Below, piece after piece: positions 12,671-22,443 of a DNA stretch of 35,334 bases. The stretch's first letter is position 1. Each line of letters begins with the position of its first letter. The notes below the pieces were generated by a model. That model did no database searches and was not told where the DNA came from. It worked only from the letters and a program-made list of their open reading frames with translations. Location: assembly GCA_905250885.1 (NCBI GenBank), contig CAJNOQ010001140.1, forward strand, positions 1 through 35,334, written 5' to 3'. The translations under genes were made by a program, and so were the position numbers. Source of the stretch: Didymodactylos carnosus. Lineage: Eukaryota > Rotifera > Eurotatoria > Philodinida > Philodinidae.

Positions 12671-13816
12671 TTAATGTCCATATTGAAAATTAGTTGAATT
12701 ATAAAATGGGTAAGATGATTGATGAGGATGATTCACAGATAATGAATGATTATTGTAGTGAGCAGGTGGTGGTGCAGTCATGGCACTATAAGTATACAGT
12801 GGCTGGGAATAGTCAGATGAATATCTAAAAATAATAGGAATATTAATCGATACATTTCTCAGTCCATTTAGTTATTAATTATGTTACCTATATTTATTCC
12901 ATGTATTCTGATACATTTCTTCGATCATGGGTGAAAGAGGAGGTGGTGATGGTGAAAAACACGTAGGAGAAAGAGGTGGTGGAGTATGATTAGTTGGTTT
13001 CTAAACAATGAAAAATAAGTTTATTTAGAATATACGGTAAAATGTACATACTAATTGTTGATGTTGGTTATTAGAAATTTTTTTTGGTTGTTTTGACTCT
13101 TTTTTCATTCTTGATCGACGATTTTGAAACCATACCTACAAAAATAGTTAGTATCAATGGAAATCTTATAAGCATTTGACTGTTTAACTCATACAGATAT
13201 TTTTTGTGTTGGTAATTTGAGTCCATCAGCTAAATTGTCGACAATATCTACGGTTGGATAATGATGAAGTTGAAATGTGGATTCAAGAATGTGTAACTAA
13301 AAAATGACTTTATCATGTACATGGTAACTTCATAATCTTAATAATGTCCAACTCACTTGCTGTTGTGTATATTGAATACGTGAGCGTTTTTTATAGATGA
13401 TATTTGGTTTATTTTCCGATAATTCTTGTTCCATTACTACAAGTAATAGAAGGACAAAAACGATGATGATTTTTGCTGTACAAAGCGAAAGAAGCTGTTT
13501 CATTTAGCTTGATATTGAGTCTGAGCAAAAAGTAATCATTATTTGATCGTAACGCCACTTTATTCTTGCATATTAGACTGATGCTATGAAAGCACCTAGT
13601 GTAAGCAAACTGTGGGAATTGTGGCTGATAATATCGAAGAATAAAACAAATTTTGATTACCGCGCTTCTATACATTTTCTCACTATAAGGCAGTATAAAC
13701 TCACTTGGTTCTTCTTTGATCGTTGCTTGTTCATAACTGCCGTTTCCAATAGTTTTACTCAGGATCATTTCAAATTTAGTTGGATCACATTCATATCTGA
13801 TAAAATCATTTTCCAT
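12671..13816 (-). CDS. PRD-like (Q50) homeobox transcription factor, frame broken after the homeodomain
   Basis: Six exons, given in transcript order: 13816-13705, 13436-13357, 13296-13195, 13135-13053, 13000-12888, 12824-12671. The homeodomain lies at about residues 53-112. With W as position 48 it has L16, F20, Y25, P26, W48, F49, Q50, N51 and R53, and helix 3 reads KISVWFQNRRSRMKK. P26 with Q50 suggests a PRD-like class; I cannot name the orthologue. The C-terminal exons encode a Pro/Ser/Tyr-rich tail (PPPLSP repeated, then YSSDYSQPLYTYS) and end at TAA. Exon 4 ends one base out of phase with exon 5: spliced as read, it makes TAA at the junction, so translation stops near residue 126. A 7-T run at 13079-13085 is the likely place of the missing base. 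The start is uncertain. Met at 13816 is used because an in-frame TAA lies shortly upstream, at 13883-13885; an upstream exon is possible. The factor would act in the nucleus as a sequence-specific DNA-binding regulator. Confidence 0.8.
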
Positions 13817-14610
13817 TTTTTTAAATAATTTAGATAGTTCTAAAATCGAGTGATATGTAAGTGAATGCCAATCCTCCAACAGTTACAATAACAATATTGA
13901 ACACTAATTTTTTGACGTTATGACCAATTATTGAAATACAATCTGTTGCACTGTTCACCATCAGCTTGTCAAAAACGATAAAAACATGAAAGGCATGTGT
14001 ATTTCGGAAAGTAAATGAACATATATTCTATTTTATTTATATTCTCGTCAACTTTATTGTGAAAGAGAATTATACGCCCAACTATCTATCTTTACAAATA
14101 CATAAGCGAACAGAGAGAAGTCCGGACGTTATGGAATTTTTCTTGAATAAAAAATTTCCTTGTTTCCTATGAGACAGTCGGGCGGATGTGCATTATTCAT
14201 CAATGCAAATACAACAAAACTCTCTCTTCTTGATAATCTGTCAATCAATACTACGAAAGTAAACTAACTTTCAAAAAGGATCTGTATAGTTCGTTTGTTA
14301 CAGACAATCTCATTCGAGTGAGATATTCTAAGATTACAGCGCTGCTTTAATTTCTGTATAAAATAATTTCTTTTCATACGACGAATATCATTATATTTTA
14401 AACATACGCTCTGCGATTGTTATGATCTATCCTAGCACACATTTGGTTGACAATCTACTAGCTTTCGATATAAATAGAAAAATGTTTATTGCATAAAGAG
14501 AAAGTGTTTTTGTAACCAATTAGTTCAGATCTTGGATGTGTAACCCTTGATTCTTATATGAATAAATCTTCTCTAAAGCTTATATGTATGTGACAGAGGC
14601 CGGCGAAACG

Positions 14611-14628
14611 GTCTCGTCGAGGCGAGAC
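14611..14628. repeat. Short GC-rich hairpin
   Basis: GTCTCG and CGAGAC arms of 6 bp flank a 6-base loop, in otherwise AT-rich sequence. There is no T-run after it and no neighbouring gene to give it a function. Confidence 0.4.
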
Positions 14629-17163
14629 AGAAAAATTCATTCTTTCTTTGCACACTGTTTGAAACTAATGACATGTCAAAAATCGATCATAGAATTGCGG
14701 AGAGACTTTCATTTCTTTTTTGTATTTTTGATGCGATAAGCGTTAAATAAATGAAGATAGAATGACAATAAATTTTTGTACATGAGACGAAATAGCTTCA
14801 GAAGTTTTTCCGATACGGAAGGAAAATGCTAGGAGACAAAATGTTGAAAAATCCCGCTTCACTCACATCTGATACGTGAAGGCAGACTTTACATTTTTAC
14901 AAACGTTGTATAGTATGACAAAATAATACTCTCTATTATTAATGCGGTGCGAAGCATAACCACATTAATAACGATGCGATCGTGCGCATATTTTCCTTTA
15001 CCCTTAAAAATGTGTCATTTTCGTCACCCTTAAGTCTGTCCGATTTTAGGGAATTGGAAGTACTGTGTGAAAAGTTCAAAAGCGAGTACCGAGTTCTGCG
15101 ACTGAATGTGGGAATGTTCCATTTTGAAACTTCCTGGATGTATTATCTCTTTTCTAGAGCATCCGAAAGTAGGTCGATTAAAAGTTTGGGACTTTGAAAT
15201 TTTTCAGCAAAACGATAATTGATCTAAGTATAAAAGCGCGATGTTCATTATAGTGCAATGTCACTTTCACAGCCGATCTAAAATGCAATGTTATTCATTT
15301 CATTATCTATATGCCATTGTTATTATAAATGAGTCATTAGTATAGTACAACCTGTATATGAACGACTCCATTACAAATATGTAGTAAAACTTGTGATGCA
15401 AATTAAATGTTTCGCTTCACATCACATTAGCAAGTCTCGCACAGCATGATTGCCAGCGGCGATTTTGACGACATGGGCATCTAGTTCTTCTATTAATTAA
15501 TAAATTATGAATTTTCTATTATCGTTAATGAAAATGCTGTTGTACAAAGAGAAAGAAGACTAAGTTCTATGGTTTTAGCGTAGATATGTATTCGTTTTAT
15601 TCGACCATTTATCGTTTGCCATAGCAGTTTATTTTTATTTTTGTTTCTCATGCAGCAAAGCACTCTTCAAATAATTTAAATTGTCTTGATTAGGAGAAAG
15701 GAAATCTTCACCCGCTGATCTTGATCGACTCCGATTAGAAAGTTCGTAGGTGGTCATTGAAAGTTAAAAAAGAATGAGAAAATCGAGATCGATTGGATAA
15801 AAAAATCGTTCTCCCGATTGCATCGTTTATTTTTTCGTGTTAAAGAGAAATTTAAAAATAGATCAGATTTTTGCGGCATTTTTGGCTTTTAGTAGAAACA
15901 CATATGATAAACTAGGTCTTTATAAACTGGTCCCTATCTCCGATAATTGTAATCAGTAGAAAATAATAAAAAAGAAAGATTATTGACTGGAATCACATCA
16001 GAATAACAGAGACTTGTGCGCATAAAGGAAAGGTTACTTCAGATTAAACCGAAACTCACATACATTTTTGAAAAAATGAAGAATCGAACGTTGTTAGAAT
16101 GGAAATCACAATATCAGCGAAAACAAGTGGAAAAATCTTGTAATCCACATTTAACTCCAGAACAGTAGTTGTTCCAGAAATGAAGCCGCTTGTAGGGAAC
16201 ATGATCACCGTATAATGAACAAAGAAGTCCATAGTAGTAGAGGCGGAAAATGGGTCAAGAACAAAAAGTTGGCTCTCTCGAAGTTATTTAAGCATTTTCC
16301 TGGTGATTTTAATTTTTTGGTAAAACAGTTGCGATTTTGTCCACATAGGATTCGGTAGTAGTTGCTCATGCTCTTCGTTACCGTTGAGGACTTAGGTAGA
16401 TCCACCTACGATTTAGCTAGATCTACGTGTTTCGCGTGGTTGTACTAGATTCTTGTTGAGATTCCTCTTCTGTTTTTTTCTTAAACAAATTATTTACCTC
16501 ATTAGACATAGTAGTTTTTGTTCACTGTAGCTGAATTGAGGCGAAAAATTATGAAAATATTCTCCATTTCAGCATTTATTTGCTGCTTTAAATTTATTGT
16601 TTATGAAACTAAAAAAAGAAGACGCAATAAAACTATACTGATAATAAGAACGAAAGGTGTTAACCATCATTTAAACTTTCATATCTCCATTCAACAATTT
16701 CTTCGTAATATGTTTGCAATTTCTCGCTTAGTGCCGTCTTTGCTCCTAATTTTGATTCCATATGTGGTTAATTGTATAATGTTTATAAATTTTAACAAGT
16801 TTTGAATATTTTGATTGAAAATTTCATCAGTCATAAAAAAAGAAACGTTTCATACATTCAGAATGATGGTGACCAAAGTACGACACACGATGGATAAATG
16901 ATTTTTGAAAATATATAAAACTTTCTTTATTTAGGACTCTTGCATTTTAGCACTTAATATCTGCTAGATTTGTTGACAAAGAAAAGAAAATCTATTTTGC
17001 AAAAGTACAACAAAACCTAATTCGTATCGAAAAAAGCATAGTTACGAGCTACAATTAATTGGTGTTTCTAATGTTCATTTTCTTAAATTCTTTCTTAATA
17101 TGAAAAACCTTTTAGCGTCCCTTTCAATATCAACAATCATGACATAATACATTAAAGTGTTAT

Positions 17164-17203
17164 GAATGAATCATTCAAGCATTATACATCGAATGATTCA
17201 TTC
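17164..17203. repeat. Perfect 13-bp inverted repeat
   Basis: GAATGAATCATTC at 17164-17176 pairs exactly with 17191-17203 around a 14-base loop. Each arm is itself partly palindromic. It may be the core of a tiny foldback element or a binding-site pair; neither can be told from sequence. Confidence 0.5.
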
Positions 17204-17266
17204 TTAGTCATACACTGGGCTTATTTGTAAAGCTGCGAAGTCTACAATTATTAGTTAAATATGCCA

Positions 17267-17392
17267 TTATACTTCGATGCTCCCAAAATTTGTGATTTGA
17301 CTCGTGGGTCCTGCTATGGTTGTTATAGCGGATACAGAAGGTGATGTGTCCGTGATGGAAATAGAAGATGAAGCATGAGCTTCCGATGACAT
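17267..17392 (-). CDS. Small Ser/Thr-rich ORF, 41 aa, possibly a terminal exon
   Basis: The frame reads ATG to TAA with a composition unlike the surrounding AT-rich noise: Ser, Thr, Ala and Ile dominate (for example SSSISITDTSPSVSAITT), and codon choice resembles the confirmed genes. A TTAG acceptor-like site lies just upstream near 17410, so it could be the last exon of a gene whose other exons I could not find in 17.4-17.9 kb. It begins about 580 bases downstream of the PSMA7 stop on the same strand. No family was recognised, and it may be chance. Confidence 0.2.
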   Translation of the reverse strand: MSSEAHASSSISITDTSPSVSAITTIAGPTSQITNFGSIEV

Positions 17393-17971
17393 GATGAGAA
17401 AGAGTCTAAGATTACAAAAAATATCTTTTTCTAGAAATACTTTAAATAATTAAGCGCTTTTCTTTTACGTAAACAAAATCTAATAATAGAACTATAAATC
17501 ATCAGACCTATTACGACCTGATCGACTATCTAAAACTCTAATGCATAATACAACAGGACACAAGCGTCCAAAAGATATTTCTTTCTATTCTTTGGGGTGA
17601 AATTTTCAATACAACTTAATTCATCCATTTTGAATTGAATTTGTTATACATTAAACAATATGTACATCCTCTACAAAGTCGAAAAGGAAACAGCACTACT
17701 CAAGTGACTTGAGTCAAGTCAGACGAACTTGAGTTAAAACTCACAGTTCTCCAGAAACTAGAGCACATTCTGCAATTCACCGGCAGTTTTACATTTTTCA
17801 GTTGAAGAAAACGAATGCTTAATGTTTATAAATTTTGCTAATTTTTTTGTAAGTCTGGTCTGATATGAAAAAGAAAAAAACAAGTATAAAACAAAGAAAA
17901 AAAACAAAACACAAAGTCGGAAACATGTTTTGTGTAAAAATATTCAGTCTGTTTAAATTTGATCGTTTTAA

Positions 17972-17977
17972 TTTATT
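17972..17977 (-). terminator. AATAAA polyadenylation word overlapping the PSMA7 stop
   Basis: The minus strand reads GAATAAATT at the stop codon, so the canonical polyadenylation hexamer includes the TAA. If it is used, the 3'UTR would be only a few tens of bases. The sequence shows the word; its use is inference. Confidence 0.35.
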
Positions 17978-18850
17978 CTTTTTTCGATGCTGTTGTCGAT
18001 GGCCCGGTTGTTGTCGGTTGTGCTTGGCCGCCCATTTGTTGTTTGGCCTGTTTTTTCCTTTCGGCTTCTAATTCATTTTCCTTCTCAATTTCGGCTATAT
18101 ATTTCTCAACTTCATCTGTCTGCAATGTTTTCAAGGGTTTATGTCTGTACATAACGGCTATCTCAACATTTTTTGAGCCCGACTGCACAACTTCCAAAAG
18201 AGCACGTAAACACAATTTAATTGTTTCATGAGCTGATTCATATATTTGTTCGGTATAAGCTTTTTCTAAATATTCACGAACGGTTTTGGCTTGACGACCA
18301 ATCGCATTTGCTTTCCATTCATGATAGGTACCTAAATTTGAATAAAAAAAATCAAAAGCTGGAAGGTGGCTAAACGGAGTGAATGATTCTTACCAGATGG
18401 ATCTGTGGAATATAGTCTCGGTATGCCATCATAATCAAATCCAACAACTAATGTTGATAGACCAAACGGTCTTCGTCCTCGTCCCTGAGTATATTTTTGT
18501 TGTAAATCAGCAATGTAACGTGTAATATATTCAATTGTTACAGGATCTTCAACATTTAAACGATGACTCTGGCACTCGATTCGTGCACGATGCATTAATA
18601 CACGAGCATCGGCAGTCAAACCGGCAAATGCCATAGCAACATGATCATCTAACACACATATTTTACGAACGGTACGATCTTCTTGTAAAACGGCAACGGC
18701 TTTTTTTTCGACACCTAATACAACAATATTTGCGCCACGTACACCAACAGCTGTTGATCCTTTTTTAACGGCTTCTTGAGCATATTCAACTTGAAATAAT
18801 CTACCATCAGGTGAAAAAACCGTTATTGCTGTATCATATTCGCCTGCCAT
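17973..18850 (-). CDS. PSMA7: Proteasome 20S alpha-4 subunit (PSMA7)
   Basis: Two exons, 18850-18394 and 18331-17973, joined by a 62-bp GT-AG intron in codon phase 1, encode 271 aa. The N-terminus carries the alpha-subunit signature ([20 protein letters not shown], then [15 protein letters not shown]), followed by [60 protein letters not shown] and [10 protein letters not shown]. After the intron come [11 protein letters not shown] and [18 protein letters not shown]. This order is that of animal alpha-4/PSMA7, a structural subunit of the outer ring of the 20S core that gates substrate entry; alpha subunits have no catalytic Thr. The protein is about 20 residues longer than human PSMA7 because of a Gln/Ala/Thr/Ser-rich tail after the Lys/Glu-rich helix. 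The stop codon overlaps an AATAAA word. High confidence. Confidence 0.97.
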
Positions 18851-19934
18851 ACGTTAACTTTAATCTTCAACTATTTATCTATCAGTAGAGAATAAAATAC
18901 TAAGTGTTCAACCATATCACAGCTGAGCGATATCAAAAGATCATTTTCTTGTAACCTCAAACTATATTCGGACTATAAAAACACAAAATTTCCTGTTTTT
19001 ATTTGAGACTATAATTAGTTTGTTGTACGTGCGAATCATTCTCACTATAGAAAATTCTTTTTCAAAGAGTCATCTCTAACACATTCTAAGCAATTCGGAT
19101 TCTATCCATGAATGCTGTGTGCTGGATAACTCCAGTATGCAAGTTAGGCTCACTGCGCCAGAAACTTGATTCATCAACTCTGAGCATACTGCTAAAAGAT
19201 GAATACTTCTTGATAATATAATATGAGTAAACCAAAAACTGCATGATTAAAGTATTGATGCTAGGATAAAATAATACTCTGGTAATGATGACATTACGAA
19301 AAATAAAAAATTGAGTCAAAGAAAGTATGTGAAGTATCACAGGACCACAACTCAGGTAGTGATACGCGAGAGTTTATTAATCTGTTGTTGTTTTTTTTAA
19401 ATAAAAACAGTTTTATAAAAAAATAATACATGCTGACCTATCACCAGTAAAGATAATCAAACACCACCGCAGTTCCAAAAATGATGCTGGGTAAAGAATG
19501 GTGAAGAAACAAACCAATCAGATGAGAGGGCAAAAACGTTTTTTTTCCATGGACAATGCAATGGAATAATCCAGTCTTGGAGCGACCCCTCTTTCAACAG
19601 TTTCTTCAGATTTATCTTCACATAAAGAAGCGAAGTAATCCAAAGGAACTGTAGCAAGCTAAAACACAACTTCTTACTTTTTCAATGCTAATATTATGAT
19701 GAATTTATTCTAAAACTTCTGCACTCTTTGTATTGCAACACTGATATATAAATCGATGATGCGGACCAAGGATACTAACCACAACGTCGCGAGGTCTGAA
19801 TGTTAGGGTGTTAAAAAGATTGTTAGGAACAGTTTCAAGCTTAAAAATAGTTATCGATCCACCCAATAGTTAGACACTATTGTGTACGAGCATAAACAGC
19901 GATTTACGGTGATTTCTAGTGGTCGTTTCCTGTT

Positions 19935-20372
19935 TCCGAAAGTTAGAAACACTGATCTTTCCACATTTCACAAAACAGTACGGTCTTTTCTTACAAAAAC
20001 GACGTTTCGAAAAAATATAGCATCATTGCAGAGTTATGGAAATGCTGTAATTTCATCTTTCTTGGCAAGAAATGTTGTATATCGAAATTTCTATTTTTTT
20101 CGTTTATCAATATGCATAGATGTGATTAGAAGAACTGATGGGCAAGTATGTTGACTGCCGGGTTTCCAGCCATGCTTGTGCTACGCATCCTTTTTTCGTT
20201 TCTTATTTTATGGTCGACCGGATATGGTCACGATAATCGACACGGCGCGTAATATAGACACATGAACTCCAATGCAATTACAGTTGGTAACGGCGTTGTT
20301 ATGTGCATTTACGATCGGAAGCAATGTATTTGTGTCGTTTACGCTGTCGTAACTGTAGACCCGGCAGACACT
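19935..20372 (-). mobile_element. Dispersed repeat copy A (partner at 33365-33722)
   Basis: Several blocks match the reverse complement of 33365-33722. The best is a 24-base block at 20205-20228 identical to the complement of 33609-33632. Other matching blocks surround the TTTCACAAAACAGTACGG word near 19969 and the GTAATTGCATT-type word near 20272. Copy A has an extra segment near 20000-20190, and copy B has its own insertion. Two diverged copies in opposite orientation show a repeat family. No transposase is visible, so it is non-autonomous or a fragment; class unknown. The strand is arbitrary and set opposite to copy B. Confidence 0.7.
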
Positions 20373-21974
20373 GATGTTGATCTACTTCTCATTGCTTACA
20401 TATAGCAACTCTTGTCTTAGAAACAGAGTTTTATTGTACGAAATATTCAACTGGCAAAAAACGTTATAAAAAATTATGTAATAAATACCGTTGGCGTCAT
20501 CCATTTCAATGCAACTGTAATTCTCACGAAAAATAGATACTTGGATGAATTCCGCTTACTTTACACTAAGCAATGGCAGCTATGGACATTTTTCTCAATA
20601 CGCGTGAATTTTTGAGAAACGTGCGATATACCTATAAAAAAACTTTTTCCAGTCAGCTCTGCAATACTAGAGGAAATCAATCTTTTATGCTTAACGGTAT
20701 GTGCAGCGCACGCATCACACAAAGCAGAAAGACTCCGGTTGATTGAAGAAATTTTTTTGTGCCTAATTAATTGCAGAAATTTTTAGTTTCTTTTTATTAA
20801 ATAGAAATTATATCTCGATTGAAGTGTAACAGAATAATAGTAAGTACAGTAAGCGCAAAGTAGCGATCCCCATGTAACTCAAGAGCCATGGTAGTTAGGG
20901 ACTTCTAATTTTGTGTGGCTATAGCTGTTACCGAATGCTGATCACCCACGAAGTTTGGCCTTCTTTTACTGGATGGTTCATGAGATATAAGCGTTTCACT
21001 TCTTTTCCACAAAATGCTAATAACTTCTGATCCAAGAAAGATGAAAACGTTTTCTTTTTTCCGACATGTAGTCCTTATTCTCCTCTCTATCTACGATATG
21101 AATTTAAAGAGGAAGGTGCTAATGGACACTGAAATGCAGCTATTTTACGATCGAGGTCCCTGGAAATGAGGTTCTGAGATAGATATGAGGTCCCTTCCAA
21201 AAAAAATTCATTCTAGGAACATCAATTCGACTTCAAACTCACAGCAAATACTCTTCGACGACTATAGTCAAAGTATGAAGGTTAACTATTGTGTGGTTCT
21301 GGAAATTCATTGAGAATGACCACCCACTATTGAAACATACCTAAGGCGGCGAGGGTGAGGAACTAAGGGTCGCCCCTTCTACTATAGAATCTGCATTCAA
21401 TGTACGTCATAATTATGAAAAAATAATCATAGAAACCTATGGTTCCGAAAAACGTATGTGAAACTTTTGTCAGAAAACTTTACACACTGACCGCTGACCT
21501 TCGCTATTTCACTTATTTTGCGTTCTTTTCACTTCTCTTATATTTTCAAGCAAAACTTATAACACATTTGAGATCAGCGGACAAAACTGGGTCGAATAGC
21601 ATGCGTAACATTCGGTTTTCGAACAAAAGTATTTTATTGAAAATTTTCTGTCTAGGTTTATGATTCGTGTATAATTTTTTTTATACGCGTAGGTATAACT
21701 GAAAAGATAATGCATATATTCACACGATTACTTCGATGACGATGCGTGAGACTAGTACTATACCAAATCGGAAAGCGACGATAGATCAAACAAAGTAGAA
21801 CTATTAAAAGATTGGCCAACGATAAACATCATTTTTTACTAATCATCTACAGTTCGCTACGCGATATGAATTTTTATTTGATTTTGCTTAAGATAATAAA
21901 AAGTAAAAGGTATTTACACTTGTATAAAGAGTTTCGGAGGTTAAAATTATATGTTGGATCAAACCTATTTCTTA

Positions 21975-22315
21975 CACTCTAAAAAAACGCCGTCTGAAAA
22001 TAAGACGCTACATAGATAGGTTATAAAATTGTTGAGTTTGTCCGTCTTATACCATCTGTCTTATATTCATTAGCATTTAACTTTTATTTGTTGGACAGGA
22101 TTGTAAGATTACTCTAGGTACTCGCCATATTAATGATCTCTGTTGAATTGACAAGTTTTTTTGAGTAATCATTATTTGTTAAATACCAGTGATGAACACA
22201 AACAAAAGAGGTGCCCAGTTTATCTCCTAATCAATCACAAGTAAAAGAATGAACGTCTACCAGAAATGAACACCTTAGTATAAGACTGATAAAATAAATA
22301 AGACGAACATATAAT
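21975..22315. repeat. Probable decayed MITE-like element
   Basis: It begins with CACTCTAAAAAAA, close to the CACTGTAA end of the element at 27970, and carries GTCTTATA/TATAAGAC words in opposite orientation near 22045-22070 and 22285-22310. The right terminus is not clear and no target duplication was found. Confidence 0.3.
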
Positions 22316-22443
22316 AGAACAGCATGATTACTTAATACTTAATAGAGAAAAAAAAGTCGGATTTGTTCGTAATGACTTAAGATCATGTCTATCATTTCAG
22401 AACACGATTGTACAATCTAGTCGTTTGTCGACGAAAACGAAAG

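Larger units (their letters stand above)
13817..17972. other. Mostly non-coding region between homeobox gene and PSMA7
   Basis: Apart from the small ORF at 17267-17392, nothing here reads as a gene. Visible structures are a short strong hairpin at 14611-14628 (GTCTCG/CGAGAC arms), a perfect 13-bp inverted repeat at 17164-17203, and a CAAGT/ACTTG cluster at 17700-17745. The ORFs at 14982-15197 and 16518-16805 show no domain and have AT-rich, intron-like composition. Part of 13.9-14.8 kb may be upstream control sequence of the homeobox gene. Confidence 0.55.
18851..22443. other. Non-coding region between PSMA7 and the P450 gene
   Basis: No gene supported. The minus-strand ORFs at 19086-19340 and 19457-19669 and the plus ORF at 21439-21663 show no recognised motif. 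The section 19935-20372 is a mobile-element copy related to one inside DOT1L (listed separately). At 21975-22315 a CACTCTAAAAAAA end followed by imperfect inverted GTCTTAT/ATAAGAC words suggests a decayed short element. The 18.85-19.0 kb part should hold the PSMA7 promoter, but I see no defined element. Confidence 0.55.

Noticed and set aside
19086..19669. Two minus-strand frames considered as transposase remnants
   Set aside because: No DDE/D or reverse-transcriptase motif could be read with confidence and the frames do not join.
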